Below, piece by piece: positions 15,565 to 24,490 of a stretch of 64,000 nt of DNA (its first letter is position 1; each line of letters opens with the position of its first letter). Under the pieces are notes generated by a model. It made no database searches. It had not been told where the DNA came from and was given only the letters and a program-made list of their open reading frames with translations. The translations under genes and the position numbers were made by a program. Origin of the DNA: Bacillota bacterium (lineage in GTDB: Bacteria; Bacillota; Clostridia; Christensenellales; UMGS416); NCBI GenBank assembly GCA_023410875.1, contig JAEYPH010000031.1, positions 8,742-72,741 on the forward strand. Direction: 5' to 3'.

Positions 15565-16647
15565 CTATTCAAGAAATAATGCTGCAGCCTTAACACACAT
15601 CTGCGGGTCGCACAGCAGGTTCGTCTGGTCCAAAAACTGGTTGACCGAACCCAGCGGATACCGAAGGCCCTTTAGCCAAGGGTCCTGTATGGCCCCCAAC
15701 AGCGCGTCACAGAAACGGTCAGAATCCACGACCCGATAAGGCCGGGTGTAGTATCGGCCGATGACATCTTCCAGCGGCTCTGTGACGCCCAGGCTGTTGT
15801 GCAGCCGCGCCACAGCCTCATAGGCCGCGTTTATCGCGGCCTCGCGCTGCCGCCAGTGGGCCGCGCTCAGAGCCTCCTGCAGCGCCGGCTGCACCGCCGG
15901 CGCGCAGGCCAGGCGCGCAAAGGCCGTGCCGAACCACTTGGCGTAGGGGGCATAGGCGCGCTCCATCAAGAAGCACAGGCCCATGACCTCCTTGGCCAGC
16001 CTCGCCGCCACGACGCGGGAACCCAGATCGTCCCCCACATCGCCGCACCGGCCCAGGAAGGCGCGCTCCTCGCCGATGCGTGCCCAACGCGCGGCCATCA
16101 GGTACAGCCAGACGTCTTTGGGATATTGCCGCAGCGTCTGCCGGGCTGCCGCCAGCTCCCCCGTCGCGTATTGGAACACCCTGCCGGCGGTGACGCCCAG
16201 CAGGCGGTGTTCCGGCATCGTGAGCCAGTCTCGGTTGTGAAGCTCCGCCAGTGGGTCGGCGCCCAGCATGCGCCGGCAGAAGAGGCGCACCGAAGTCACC
16301 GCGACACCCCGCGGGTGCACCGGAATACCGACGGCTTCAAAGGGCGCGCAGTGGAAATCCGTGGGCAGGCCGGCATATTCCGCCGGGAGTTCCCGGGCCA
16401 TGCGGTCGCGGACCGCTTCGGCCAGGCCCATGTCCTCCTGCCGGAGAAACAGGAACAGCCGGGGCCCCCAGCTGTGGTCGGCGGATAGGGCGGTGTCATA
16501 TCCCAGCACTTCGGAGCCGTCGCCGATGAGTGCGGCGTCATAGGCCAGGCCGGGGAAGTGCAGCGCCATGGCCGGCGCCACGCAGTCGCGCCAATACCGC
16601 TGCGAAAGGTCCAGCCCGCCGCTGAACGCCGGCTCATTCCGGTTCAT
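15565..16647 (-). CDS. DUF4037-domain protein (nucleotidyltransferase-like)
   Basis: 360 residues. An N-terminal nucleotidyltransferase-like region has LIGDGSEVLGYDTALSADHS and PRLFLFL; a helical C-terminal region carries WLYLMAARWARIGEERAFLGR and the ending typical of DUF4037. No function is established for the family. The ATG at 16647 is chosen: GGAG lies 7 bases upstream and it overlaps the acetyltransferase stop by 14 bases, indicating translational coupling. Open frame further upstream is antisense to the acetyltransferase reading and not credible. Confidence 0.82.
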   Translation of the reverse strand: MNRNEPAFSGGLDLSQRYWRDCVAPAMALHFPGLAYDAALIGDGSEVLGYDTALSADHSWGPRLFLFLRQEDMGLAEAVRDRMARELPAEYAGLPTDFHCAPFEAVGIPVHPRGVAVTSVRLFCRRMLGADPLAELHNRDWLTMPEHRLLGVTAGRVFQYATGELAAARQTLRQYPKDVWLYLMAARWARIGEERAFLGRCGDVGDDLGSRVVAARLAKEVMGLCFLMERAYAPYAKWFGTAFARLACAPAVQPALQEALSAAHWRQREAAINAAYEAVARLHNSLGVTEPLEDVIGRYYTRPYRVVDSDRFCDALLGAIQDPWLKGLRYPLGSVNQFLDQTNLLCDPQMCVKAAALFLE

Positions 16648-17182
16648 ATTCATTCTCCAGCACCGCGTAAAGGAAGCTGTCCCGCCAGGTGCCATCCTTG
16701 AGCAGCCGGTGGGCGCGCAGATGGCCTTCGCGGGCCATGCCGCACTTCTGCAGCACGTGGGCGCTGCCCAGGTTGGCCGGCGAGCACGTGGCCCATATGC
16801 GGTGCAGCCCCAGTTGGCCAAACCCAAAGGTTATCATGGCGCGGGCAGCCTCGGTGGCGTAGCCCCTGCCCCAGTGGGCGCGGGCCAGCAGATAGCCGAT
16901 TTCGCCCTCCCGGTGGGCGGTGTTGGAGATCTCCAGCTCCACGGAACCGATGACCTCGCCGGTGGTGCGCAGCGTCACGGCCATTTCCCAGGTGTGGCGG
17001 GGCTGCTGGCCCTGGCTGGCCATGGCCCAGTTCAGATAGTTGGCGGCGTCCTCCGGGGTGTTCACGGGGCCCCACACCATGTGGGCGGTGACCTCGGGAT
17101 CGCAGTAATAGGAGGTCACAGCGGGCAGGTCTGTGGCGGTGAACTCTCGTAAAATCAGACGGGGCGTTTCGATGGGTAGCAT
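16634..17182 (-). CDS. GNAT-family N-acetyltransferase (RimJ/RimL-like)
   Basis: 182 residues, starting MLPIETPRLILREF, a RimJ/RimL-type N terminus. The acetyl-CoA loop is EIGYLLARAHWGRGYATEA (motif A, R/Q-x-x-G-x-G/A), followed by GLHRIWATCSPANLGSAHVLQKCGM. Members acetylate ribosomal protein N termini or small molecules; the substrate is unknown. GGAGGTACA precedes the ATG; the longer frame runs back through a Family A repeat. It leads the DUF4037 and isochorismatase-like genes. Confidence 0.88.
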   Translation of the reverse strand: MLPIETPRLILREFTATDLPAVTSYYCDPEVTAHMVWGPVNTPEDAANYLNWAMASQGQQPRHTWEMAVTLRTTGEVIGSVELEISNTAHREGEIGYLLARAHWGRGYATEAARAMITFGFGQLGLHRIWATCSPANLGSAHVLQKCGMAREGHLRAHRLLKDGTWRDSFLYAVLENEYEPE

Positions 17183-17211
17183 TGTACCTCCTGCAATGTC
17201 TGCGGTACATC

Positions 17212-17345
17212 TATCGCCGCTTTGCGGCGAAGCTCGCCACCTGTAGTGGCGACCGGCTTTGCTCTTTTCGCGGCAAAGCCGCGATCCCGCAAAGCCTGCT
17301 AGCGACCAAAGGTCTCCGGTCGCCCTTTGGAAACCTTCGGCTCCC
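17212..17345. repeat. Family A modular hairpin repeat, copy 3
   Basis: Ends with the fixed block CCAAAGGTCTCCGGTCGCCC, TTTGG and AAACCTTCGG. Internal stems are CGCCGCtttGCGGCG, GCCACctgtaGTGGC and CGCGGCaaaGCCGCG. The GGATTTCGCGCC end is degenerate in this copy. Lies between the PII-like gene and the acetyltransferase. Confidence 0.8.
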
Positions 17346-17402
17346 AAACAGTATAAAGGTATGATAGGCTAATTACCTGAGGTACGCGGTAACACCTATG
17401 TA

Positions 17403-18092
17403 TTACTCAACAGAAGGTAGCCCCGCCACATTGTTCACCGGCAGCGAGAACACGATGGTCTTGGCGTCGGTGTGCAGGCCGTTTTTTTCGGAGATGGCGT
17501 CCATGATGCGGGCGCGGTCCTCGCGCTTGACCAGTATGAAAAGCATCTCCTTCTCCGGGTGGATGGGCACGCCGAAGAACTTCTCCGCCTGCTTGGTGCC
17601 CACGCGCCGGGCGTGCAGCACCGTGCCGCCGGGCACGCCCACGGCCCGGGCGGCGTCCATGACGTCGTCCACATAGCCCAGATTGGTCACGGCGATGATC
17701 AGGTCGTGGTGGAAATCCTGTTCCATGGAGGCTCCTCCTTGCTCGTGCAGCGATCCGCGCAGGCAGCGCTCGGCCCTTTCGGTCACGATGGCGCTCAAAG
17801 GAATGGAAAAAGCGATGCCCTTATCCAGCGGGCCAGGGTAAAGCTGCCGGCCGACCATGAGCAGCAGCTCCTTGGACAGGCTCAGCGGCATGGTGCTGAA
17901 GATGAAATCCTTGGCGGATTCGTCCAGGCCCAGATAGGCCAGCGCCTTGCCCTTGGCGGTGCCGCGGCCCAGCGCCACCAGGTTGAAGGTGACGCCGCTG
18001 CGGGCAAACCATTCGGTCACGCGGTCAGCCTTGCCCCGCTTGACCGCCACGATGGTCAAGACGAGAGGGTCCCCGGTATGTCCGTGCGTCAT
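17403..18092 (-). CDS. Double PII-like regulator paired with a DUF1538 membrane protein
   Basis: 229 residues forming two ferredoxin-fold PII-like repeats. The first spans about 10-105 (LTIVAVKRGKADRVTEWF). The second spans about 122-229 (HHDLIIAVTNLGYVDDVMDAARAVG, GGTVLHARRVGTKQAEKFFGVP, EKEMLFILV), close to PII-family nitrogen-regulator T-loop layout. PII proteins sense nucleotides or small effectors and bind transporters. Its ATG overlaps the DUF1538 stop by four bases (ATGA), so the two are translated together and probably form a complex. The nucleotide ligand is not predictable from sequence. Confidence 0.85.
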   Translation of the reverse strand: MTHGHTGDPLVLTIVAVKRGKADRVTEWFARSGVTFNLVALGRGTAKGKALAYLGLDESAKDFIFSTMPLSLSKELLLMVGRQLYPGPLDKGIAFSIPLSAIVTERAERCLRGSLHEQGGASMEQDFHHDLIIAVTNLGYVDDVMDAARAVGVPGGTVLHARRVGTKQAEKFFGVPIHPEKEMLFILVKREDRARIMDAISEKNGLHTDAKTIVFSLPVNNVAGLPSVE

Positions 18093-19801
18093 GTCGTTTC
18101 CTTTCGCCCGGCGTCGTCGCCGGGCAGCGGAAGAGCCGGCTGCGCCGGAGTGGGCTCTACCGTCTCGGGCTCATCCAAAGGCTGCTCCTGTGGTTCTTCG
18201 AGCGGGACGGCTTGCGGCTCCTGCGGCAGTTCCTCGGGCAGCTCCGGGGGCTCCTCCACGGGCAGCGGTTGTACGGGCAAGTCCTCCGGGCTGTCGTCCT
18301 CTTCCTCGAACTCTTGAGGCGTTACGTCCAGGGCAGAACTGCGACGGGATTTTATGCCATACATAATACCCAGAATCTGCAAGGTAATCAATGGCATCAT
18401 GGCCACCATCGCAATGACGCCAAAGGCATCGGTCATGATGTTGCCGCCCACGGCCTTGCAGATGCCCACGGCAAAGGGCAGCAGAAAGGCTGCGGTCATC
18501 GTGCCGCTGGCCACACCGCCGGCATCGAAGGCGATGGAAGTGAAGAGCTTTGGCGAAAACAGCGTGAGCGCCAGCGCCAGGATGTACCCTGGGGCCAGCA
18601 TCAGCCAGATGTTGATGCCCAACAGCACCCGCAGCACCGAGAGCACCAGCGCCAGGCTGACCCCTGCGGCCAGGCCCAGCATCATCATGCGCCGGGAGAT
18701 GGCGCCGGAAGTGATTTCCTCGATCTGATGGGTCAGCAGGTGCACCGCCGGCTCGGCGTAGACGACCGAGAAGCCCAGCACAGCGCTCAAAGGCAGCAGC
18801 ACCCAGTTGTAGGGCAGCGCCGCCAGCGTGGAGCCCAGCTTCTGCCCGGCGGGCATGAAGCCGATGTTGACGCCGGTCAAAAAGACCGCCAGGCCCACCA
18901 GCGTGTAGCCGATGCCGATGCCGATGCGGATGAGCGCCGTGCGGCTTAGCTTCAGCCGCACGACCTGGAACAGGCCGAAGATCACGATGATGGGCAGCAG
19001 CACCGTGAGCACCTCGACAAAGAACTGCCCGAAGCCCCGGGCGAACACCAGGATGAGCTCACCCAGGCTGCCCACGGTGCCCGCGGTCGCAAAGGCATAG
19101 CCCGAACCCGTGGCGCTGTAGGACATGCCCATGATCAGCACCGCCAGGATGGGGCCGATGGAGCACAGCGCGCAGATGCCGAAGCTGTCCTCCTCGGCGC
19201 TGGCGCCGCCGCGCACGGTGGAAATGCCCGCGCCCAGCGCCAGAATGAAGGGCACCGTGATGGGCCCGGTCGTAACGCCGCCGGAATCGAAGGCCACAGC
19301 CAAAAAGTCCGGCGCGAACAGCGCCGCCGCGGCGAAAACCAGCGCATAGCCCGTGATGAACAACACGGAGATGGAAAAGTGGAACAGGACGCGCAGCAGC
19401 GCCAGCACGAAAAAGGCGCCCACGCCGATGGCCACCGCCGCCACCAGCACCATGTCCGGCACGGCGGGCACCTGCTTGGTGAGCACCTGCAGGTCCGGCT
19501 CGGCGATGGTCACCACGACGCCCAATATAAAGCCGCTCAGGATGATCAGCCAAAGCTTGCGCGATTTGGTCAGCTCAAAGCCGATGGCCTCGCCCATGGG
19601 CATCATGGCCAGGTCCGCGCCCAGCGTGAAGATGCTCATGCCCACGATGAGCAGAGCCGTGCCGGCCAAAAACAACGCCAGCGTGCCCAGCGGCAGCGGC
19701 GCCAGCGTCAGGTGCAGCAGCAACACGATGGCGCTCACAGGCAATACGGACTGCGCCGATTCGCGTATTTTGCCTGATAGCTTGCTCCACATCCCCGGCA
19801 T
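18089..19801 (-). CDS. DUF1538 tandem membrane protein (putative cation/proton antiporter)
   Basis: About 570 residues containing two homologous DUF1538 halves. Each half has the GGVT/SGxxxxPF and SFG/AFG-type re-entrant signatures (DSGGVTTGPITVPFILALG and DAGGVASGTMTAAFLLPFA), with about 12 membrane helices. The last 60 residues are an acidic, Pro/Glu-rich cytosolic tail. DUF1538 proteins have been reported as two-component Na+(Li+,K+)/H+ antiporters (UmpAB); here both halves are fused. Start set at ATG 19801 with GAGG five bases upstream; ATG 19792 is an alternative. Operonic with the PII-like gene, which is the likely regulator. Confidence 0.82.
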   Translation of the reverse strand: MPGMWSKLSGKIRESAQSVLPVSAIVLLLHLTLAPLPLGTLALFLAGTALLIVGMSIFTLGADLAMMPMGEAIGFELTKSRKLWLIILSGFILGVVVTIAEPDLQVLTKQVPAVPDMVLVAAVAIGVGAFFVLALLRVLFHFSISVLFITGYALVFAAAALFAPDFLAVAFDSGGVTTGPITVPFILALGAGISTVRGGASAEEDSFGICALCSIGPILAVLIMGMSYSATGSGYAFATAGTVGSLGELILVFARGFGQFFVEVLTVLLPIIVIFGLFQVVRLKLSRTALIRIGIGIGYTLVGLAVFLTGVNIGFMPAGQKLGSTLAALPYNWVLLPLSAVLGFSVVYAEPAVHLLTHQIEEITSGAISRRMMMLGLAAGVSLALVLSVLRVLLGINIWLMLAPGYILALALTLFSPKLFTSIAFDAGGVASGTMTAAFLLPFAVGICKAVGGNIMTDAFGVIAMVAMMPLITLQILGIMYGIKSRRSSALDVTPQEFEEEDDSPEDLPVQPLPVEEPPELPEELPQEPQAVPLEEPQEQPLDEPETVEPTPAQPALPLPGDDAGRKETT

Positions 19802-19821
19802 CCCCTCCTCGCTTTTCCTGG

Positions 19822-19906
19822 GCGACGCAGTTGCGTCGCCCAGGATTTGGCAGCTTGTTCTGGCTGCCATGATCGCCCGCCGCACATGTCGCCGGGCGAT
19901 CTCTCG
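19822..19906. repeat. Hairpin cluster upstream of the DUF1538 gene
   Basis: A near-perfect palindrome CTGGGCGACGCA/TGCGTCGCCCAG is followed by GGCAGC/GCTGCC and GATCGCCCG/CGGGCGATC stems. It lies in the 5' leader of the DUF1538-PII operon. It resembles Family B in build but shares no clear sequence with it. Confidence 0.6.
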
Positions 19907-20230
19907 GCCTTAACTTCCGGATATCCGGCTCATAATAGCTTTATAACATTTTCGCGGCGGCCGTGCCCCGCCCAGGCGGCTGCGCATATGCCTCGGTATT
20001 CTTGTTCTTATGTATTTCAACTGTTGTATAACGAACGATGGAATTCAAAGGTTACACTGCCCAATAACAGGCAAAAAAGAACGGCTCATCGATGCGCTTC
20101 TTCGCGCCGATTCGCCGCTTTTGCTGCCCGCACACCGATTTGTCACGACCAGTATACCGGAAAGGTTAAGCCTGTGTAAAGGAAAAGGCGCGCGCTATGG
20201 CGATGTTGGCAGGTTTGCGTTCACGCCGCG
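19907..20230. other. Intergenic stretch without recognised signal
   Basis: About 320 bases between the DUF1538 leader and the Family B element. No ORF with a ribosome binding site, no tRNA and no strong promoter was seen. Confidence 0.5.
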
Positions 20231-20325
20231 AGAAAAAGGCCTCCCGGCGACGGTTATCGCCGGGAGACTGATAAGCGCTGTATCCAGTCGTCTAAATCGC
20301 CGACGACGCAACCGCGTCGTCGGCG
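20231..20325. repeat. Family B two-hairpin element / terminator
   Basis: On the minus strand: CGCCGACGACGC/GCGTCGTCGGCG hairpin just past the stop of the secreted protein gene, a spacer with AGACGACTGGATACAGCGCT, then CTCCCGGCGA/TCGCCGGGAG closing a TAACCG loop and followed by GCCTTTTTCT. The second hairpin is a good rho-independent terminator. Same layout as 8371-8472. Confidence 0.75.
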
Positions 20326-20334
20326 AAAGTGCGT

Positions 20335-21219
20335 TTAGCACTCCACGTCCCGGTCATCCCACACGCCCTTCACATAGAAGTTGACGATCTGCAGGTTTTT
20401 GTCCACCGTCACAACGATGACCCTGCCGTCGCTGAGCGTCACGGAAACCTCGGGGCCGTTCTTCACATTTTCCACCTTGGCGATGGCAGCCTGGCCCAGA
20501 ATCCCCTTGTCTTCCACGAACTTGCGGGCCGCCGCGGCCATCTGCTTCAGGGTGTCCTCGGAGTATGTCCCGCTCTGCGGCATGTCTTTGACCAGCCCGC
20601 CGGAGATCACCTCGCCGGTTTCGGCCTTGAGTGACAGCCCCGCCACAATGTCGCCGTCATCGGCGCCGTCGCCGATCAGCTGGAAGGACCACACCGGAAT
20701 GCTGCCGGGCTGCGCCGGCTCGCCGTAATCCGATTCTTCGGTGTGCAGCAGCACCAGCAGCATCTTTTTGCCTGCGAAGGCCTTGCTCAGAAGCAGGGGC
20801 TCATAAAGCTCGCCGCTGCCGTACACCGTGGCCAGGTCGCTGCTGAAGGTGTCGATGACCACGCAGTCCTGCGCGTCCAGGCCGTAATAATCCTGAAATC
20901 CCTTTTTGGCCAGGGCGATGGCCTGGTCCGCCGTTATGATCCCCGAGGGGATTGTCTTGGGCGTCAGCCCCTTGCCGGCTGTGGCAGTGGCGGCGGGCGC
21001 ATCCGCGGGCTTCTGCGTCTCTGCCGGGTCCGCGTTGTTTTTGTTTGCCGGCTGCTCTGTGGCAGCCGCACCGAGTTCCATCGGTTTGTTCTTTTCGTTG
21101 TTCTTTGAGAATGCCAGCGCCGTATGCGCCAGCGTGAAGCTTCCGCCAAGCACCAGCGCAACCATGATGACCAAAAGCGTCTGCTTGGCAATGGTCCTGA
21201 GTTTATCCTTGATTCCCAT
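20335..21219 (-). CDS. Secreted/anchored protein with PepSY-like C-terminal region
   Basis: 294 residues of no firmly known function. A membrane/signal segment spans about 13-36, then a Pro/Ala/Thr/Lys-rich linker (about 40-85), then an alpha/beta extracellular part beginning IITADQAIALAKKGFQDYYG, which resembles a PepSY-type helix start. GAGG lies 8 bases before the ATG. The gene lies 78 bases after the histidine kinase and likely belongs to the same transcript, so it may modulate or be regulated by that kinase. Alternative: an unrelated secreted protease-inhibitor-like protein. Confidence 0.7.
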   Translation of the reverse strand: MGIKDKLRTIAKQTLLVIMVALVLGGSFTLAHTALAFSKNNEKNKPMELGAAATEQPANKNNADPAETQKPADAPAATATAGKGLTPKTIPSGIITADQAIALAKKGFQDYYGLDAQDCVVIDTFSSDLATVYGSGELYEPLLLSKAFAGKKMLLVLLHTEESDYGEPAQPGSIPVWSFQLIGDGADDGDIVAGLSLKAETGEVISGGLVKDMPQSGTYSEDTLKQMAAAARKFVEDKGILGQAAIAKVENVKNGPEVSVTLSDGRVIVVTVDKNLQIVNFYVKGVWDDRDVEC

Positions 21220-21297
21220 CTGTAGAACCTCGCTTTCTTGATCTTGGGCCCTGCATCAAGAATAGCAGCCGGATTTCATGAAAGTTTCACCCGGATG

Positions 21298-22746
21298 TCA
21301 TGGAGTTGTCAAATCGTCGGCGGCTGCGGCATGCGCCGCAAAGCGGATGCTGACGGTGGTACCCATGCCCTTCTCGCTGGCAAAGCGCAGGTCGGCCCCA
21401 TGCACCTGGGCGATGACCTTGCAGATGGACAGGCCCAACCCCATGCCGCCCGCCTCTCGGGAGCGGGATTTGTCCACCCGGTAGAATGGCTCGGTGATCC
21501 GCTGGAGCTCTTCCTGCTCCATACCCACGCCGTGGTCGGCCACGGTGAGGACCGCCTGGTCGCCCTCCCGCGACGCGGAAAGCTCTATGCTGCCGCCGGG
21601 CCGTGACGCCAGTATGGCGTTGTCCAGCAAATTTGTGATCAGCACGATCATCAAATCCATATCGCAGACGAAGGAGACATCCGCCGGCGTTACAGCCAAC
21701 GTGAGATTCGCCTGTTCCAGCCGCGGCTGCACCGCCAGGCGAACAGCCTCCAAAATGTCCTGGGCGGCAAAGGGCCGAAGCTTCAAGTCTGCCTGGTCCA
21801 GCAGCACGAGATCCACCATCTTCTTGGAGAGCCTGTTCAGGCGCAGGCCTTCGGTGTAGATGTACTCCACGGCCTGCTCCCGGGCCTCAGCGCCGCCGGC
21901 GCCTGTTCTGAGCGCGTTGGCGTAGCCGATGATGGACGTAAGCGGCGTTTTGACCTCGTGGGTGAAGCTTTGTATGAACCGCTGCTGGCGGGCGTTGCGC
22001 TCGTTGAGCTCGCTGATCCTGTTTTCCACTGCGTCTGCCATGCAGTTGAAGTTGTGCGCCAGAGCGCCGGTTTCATCCTTGGAGGACAGCTCCGCCCTGC
22101 TGTGATAGTCGCCCTCGGCGATGCGCTGCGCGCTGTGGGAAAGGGTGCGCAGGGACCGGGTGATCAGCCTGGACACAAAATACAGCGAGACCCCGGCCAA
22201 CACGGTCATCAGCAGCCCCAACACCAGAAACAGCCGGGTCAGCATGGCTCTCAGGCGATAGACGGGGCTGATGTCGCGGGTCAGCATAAAGCGGTAATCC
22301 GTGTCCTGAAAGCGGAACCACTTCATGAGCGCCAACTGCTCCGAACCGTCGGCGCCGAATATGGCGTAGTGGCTCTGCTGAGGATCGTCGCCGGCGGCCC
22401 GGAGAGCAGCCAGCCCTTCCTCGGGCGGTTGGTCGCTGTAGACGACGGCTTGCCGGGTCTCGATCAGCCCATGGGTATTGGCTGACCGGTAGTAGCTCAT
22501 CGTGTTGGCAATGGTCTGGGCGATGATGTCCTGTGTCATGTAATCCCGGTTGCCCAGCCGGACCGCCACCGTGCTCAGGTCCGACTGCACGGCCAGCGCG
22601 ATCAGGTCATATTCCCGCAGGGAGCTTTCGATCTCCCGCTGCAGGTTCAGCCTGTGGTTGTTGATGACCTGAATGGTCCCGCCCACGTTATAGAGCACGG
22701 CGAACACGACCAGCCCCGAGGCCATGATCTTCTGCCATATCTTCAT
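21298..22746 (-). CDS. Membrane sensor histidine kinase with HAMP domain
   Basis: 482 residues. Two membrane helices (about 8-28 and 170-195) flank an extracellular sensor region of about 140 residues; HAMP follows, then HisKA with phospho-acceptor His in SFTHEVKTPLTSIIGY, then HATPase with N box NLLDNA and G boxes DHGVGM and GMGLGLSICK. The start MKIWQKI lies one base after the regulator's stop (TGA-C-ATG), so coupling is certain; longer frames overlap the regulator. Works with the OmpR-type regulator upstream. Confidence 0.93.
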   Translation of the reverse strand: MKIWQKIMASGLVVFAVLYNVGGTIQVINNHRLNLQREIESSLREYDLIALAVQSDLSTVAVRLGNRDYMTQDIIAQTIANTMSYYRSANTHGLIETRQAVVYSDQPPEEGLAALRAAGDDPQQSHYAIFGADGSEQLALMKWFRFQDTDYRFMLTRDISPVYRLRAMLTRLFLVLGLLMTVLAGVSLYFVSRLITRSLRTLSHSAQRIAEGDYHSRAELSSKDETGALAHNFNCMADAVENRISELNERNARQQRFIQSFTHEVKTPLTSIIGYANALRTGAGGAEAREQAVEYIYTEGLRLNRLSKKMVDLVLLDQADLKLRPFAAQDILEAVRLAVQPRLEQANLTLAVTPADVSFVCDMDLMIVLITNLLDNAILASRPGGSIELSASREGDQAVLTVADHGVGMEQEELQRITEPFYRVDKSRSREAGGMGLGLSICKVIAQVHGADLRFASEKGMGTTVSIRFAAHAAAADDLTTP

Positions 22747-22747
22747 G

Positions 22748-23401
22748 TCAATGCTCCAGCCGGTAGCCGACTTTGTATACTGTGACGATCTTGTCGTGCC
22801 AATCCAGCTTCTGGCGTAGCTTCTGTATGTGGGTGTCCACGGTGCGGGAGCCGCCGTAGTACTCATATTCCCATACCTGCGACAGGATTTGCTCCCGCGT
22901 GAGCACGCGGCCCGGATGGCGCACCAGCAGCGTCAGCAGGTCGTACTCCTTGGCGCTCATCTCCACGGCGCAGCCCCTGTGCTCCACGACGTGCCGGACC
23001 GGGTCGATGGTCACATCCTCAAAGTGCAGCACATCCTCCCGCTTGCCGTATCTGCGCAGCACTGCCTCCACGCGGGCCAGGAGCTCCAGGTCGTCGAAGG
23101 GCTTGGTGATATAATCGTCGGCGCCCAGCCTCAGCCCGCGTATCTTATCGGCGGTGTCGGCAACCGCCGTGAGGAAGATGACCGGCACCTCCTCTGTGCG
23201 CAGCTTTTGCATCAGCTCAAAGCCGCTCATTTCCGGCAGCATGATGTCCAGCAGGATCAAGTCGATGGTCGTGGCCTGCATGATCGCCAGGGCTGCCGAG
23301 GGGGTGGGCGCTTCCAGCGCGCGGTAACCCGCCGCCTCCAGATGCAGCCGGATCAAATTGGATATGGCCTTTTCATCGTCTACGATCAGGATCGTCGTCA
23401 T
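22748..23401 (-). CDS. OmpR/PhoB-family response regulator
   Basis: 217 residues. Receiver domain: MTTILIVDDEK, phospho-acceptor Asp in LILLDIMLPEM, Thr in FLTAV, Lys in YITKPF. Winged-helix domain: EYDLLTLLVRHPGRVLTREQIL, YYGGSRTVDTHIQKLRQKL, KVGYRLE. Transcribed first in the regulator-kinase-secreted protein unit. Target genes are unknown; autoregulation is common in the family. Confidence 0.93.
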   Translation of the reverse strand: MTTILIVDDEKAISNLIRLHLEAAGYRALEAPTPSAALAIMQATTIDLILLDIMLPEMSGFELMQKLRTEEVPVIFLTAVADTADKIRGLRLGADDYITKPFDDLELLARVEAVLRRYGKREDVLHFEDVTIDPVRHVVEHRGCAVEMSAKEYDLLTLLVRHPGRVLTREQILSQVWEYEYYGGSRTVDTHIQKLRQKLDWHDKIVTVYKVGYRLEH

Positions 23402-23530
23402 GGGTTCCTCGCTGAAGTAAGGTTGTTCTTATATATCTTAGCATGGACATATAAAAAGGGACATGGCATAGATGTCAAGCTTTTGTCAAATGTCTTCTGG
23501 CACACTCTATTGTTCCTCCGGCCTATGATA

Positions 23531-23565
23531 TAAAACAAAAGGCAAAGAGTGCGCGACTCTTTGCC
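23531..23565 (-). terminator. Rho-independent terminator after the 61-residue gene
   Basis: GGCAAAGAGT/ACTCTTTGCC stem with a GCGCG-type loop, followed on the minus strand by TTTTGTTTTAT. Lies 20 bases beyond the stop of the small gene. Confidence 0.8.
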
Positions 23566-23584
23566 TCATCACCGGCGCAACCCG

Positions 23585-23770
23585 TTAATCCGCCTTTCGC
23601 CCTTTCGGCCGCTTCCTGCGGAAGATGCTTTTGAGGAACATAAAGGCCTCGCTGTTGATGCTGGGCAATATGGCATGGGGCGAGGTGGCGGCGCTTCCCA
23701 TGTAGAACTTCTGAACGATCTGCAGCTTTTCGTCTTCCATCGGTTCGGATTCCCTGTTGGTGGGCTTCAT
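23585..23770 (-). CDS. Small basic-tailed protein, 61 residues, unknown
   Basis: Supported by a strong AAGGAGG site nine bases before the ATG and by a good terminator right after the stop. The sequence starts MKPTNRESEPMEDEK, has a Gly-Ser-Ala-Ala-Thr-Ser core, and ends in a Lys/Arg-rich tail (IFRRKRPKGRKAD). No membrane segment or cysteine. No family recognised. Positioned 51 bases downstream of the YkuK-like gene, perhaps the same transcript. The longer frame overlapping it in another phase is a shadow. Confidence 0.6.
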   Translation of the reverse strand: MKPTNRESEPMEDEKLQIVQKFYMGSAATSPHAILPSINSEAFMFLKSIFRRKRPKGRKAD

Positions 23771-23821
23771 CGTGCAAAACCTCCTTGCAGTGTCTGCTCC
23801 CCATGGCCTGAATATATTTCG

Positions 23822-24361
23822 CTAGAGCACCTTCGTATGCCTGTCGGCATAGCTGCTGGCGCACACGCTCTCGGGCTTTACCCGGGGGATGAAGGCCAGG
23901 CCCTTGGCCATGCCCACAAGCTCGGCCAGATAGGCCTTTGTGGGCCCTTTCTCGCCGGCGTCTATGTGAAACTCCAGATCGATGTCGCCGTGGCCGCCCA
24001 GCGTGCCGTAGATGGCGTCCAGCCTGTGCTCGTCGAAGAGGTAGGCCAGCTGCAGCGAGCTTAAGGTCTCCATGGATAGCTTCTCCCGCAGGTTCTTGAG
24101 CGGCCGGCGTAAATAGCAGCGGGTGAAAAAACCGATGGCCCCCTTGCCCCGGCGGTGCACCAGCACGCAGGAAACCAGAGCGGCGTCCTCGTTGTTGCTC
24201 TGGGAATCGCTGCCCACGGAAATGCAATAGCTCTCGTTGGGCTCCTCGCGCAGGAAGTCCAGGATGCGCGCGAAGACCTCGCGAAAGGGGATCACGCCGA
24301 AGCGCATGGAGTGGAACAAGGTGTCGTCATTGAGGATGACGGCGGTCGAGCGGTTTCTCAT
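23822..24361 (-). CDS. YkuK-family ribonuclease H-like protein
   Basis: 179 residues. Members (DUF458) adopt a ribonuclease H-like fold; B. subtilis YkuK is expressed late and has no proven activity. Visible are the acidic SVGSDSQ near residue 50, LIDHRRGKG-like core (LVHRRGKGAIGFFTRCY), and the signature EFHIDAGEKGPTKAYLAELVG with VKPESVCASSYADRHTK. Conserved acidic residues fit a metal-dependent RNase H-type site. It may be co-transcribed with the small gene downstream. Confidence 0.85.
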   Translation of the reverse strand: MRNRSTAVILNDDTLFHSMRFGVIPFREVFARILDFLREEPNESYCISVGSDSQSNNEDAALVSCVLVHRRGKGAIGFFTRCYLRRPLKNLREKLSMETLSSLQLAYLFDEHRLDAIYGTLGGHGDIDLEFHIDAGEKGPTKAYLAELVGMAKGLAFIPRVKPESVCASSYADRHTKVL

Positions 24362-24427
24362 ACAGCCTCCTTACCCCATAGTATGCCCGGATCAAGGCGC
24401 AATGCCCGCAGCCGGGCGCAACGGACG

Positions 24428-24468
24428 GAAAAAAGACAACGCCCCGGCGCTGCGGCGCAGGAGCGTTG
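24428..24468 (-). terminator. Rho-independent terminator of the DUF4870-like gene
   Basis: On the minus strand CAACGC...GCGTTG forms a long GC stem (24437-24468) followed by TCTTTTTTCC. It lies 23 bases after the stop. Confidence 0.8.
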
Positions 24469-24490
24469 CATCGTCGTCATTTCCGGATAT

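Noticed and set aside
23523..24227. 234-codon minus-strand frame covering the small gene and YkuK
   Set aside because: Out of phase with YkuK motifs and passes through a terminator hairpin.
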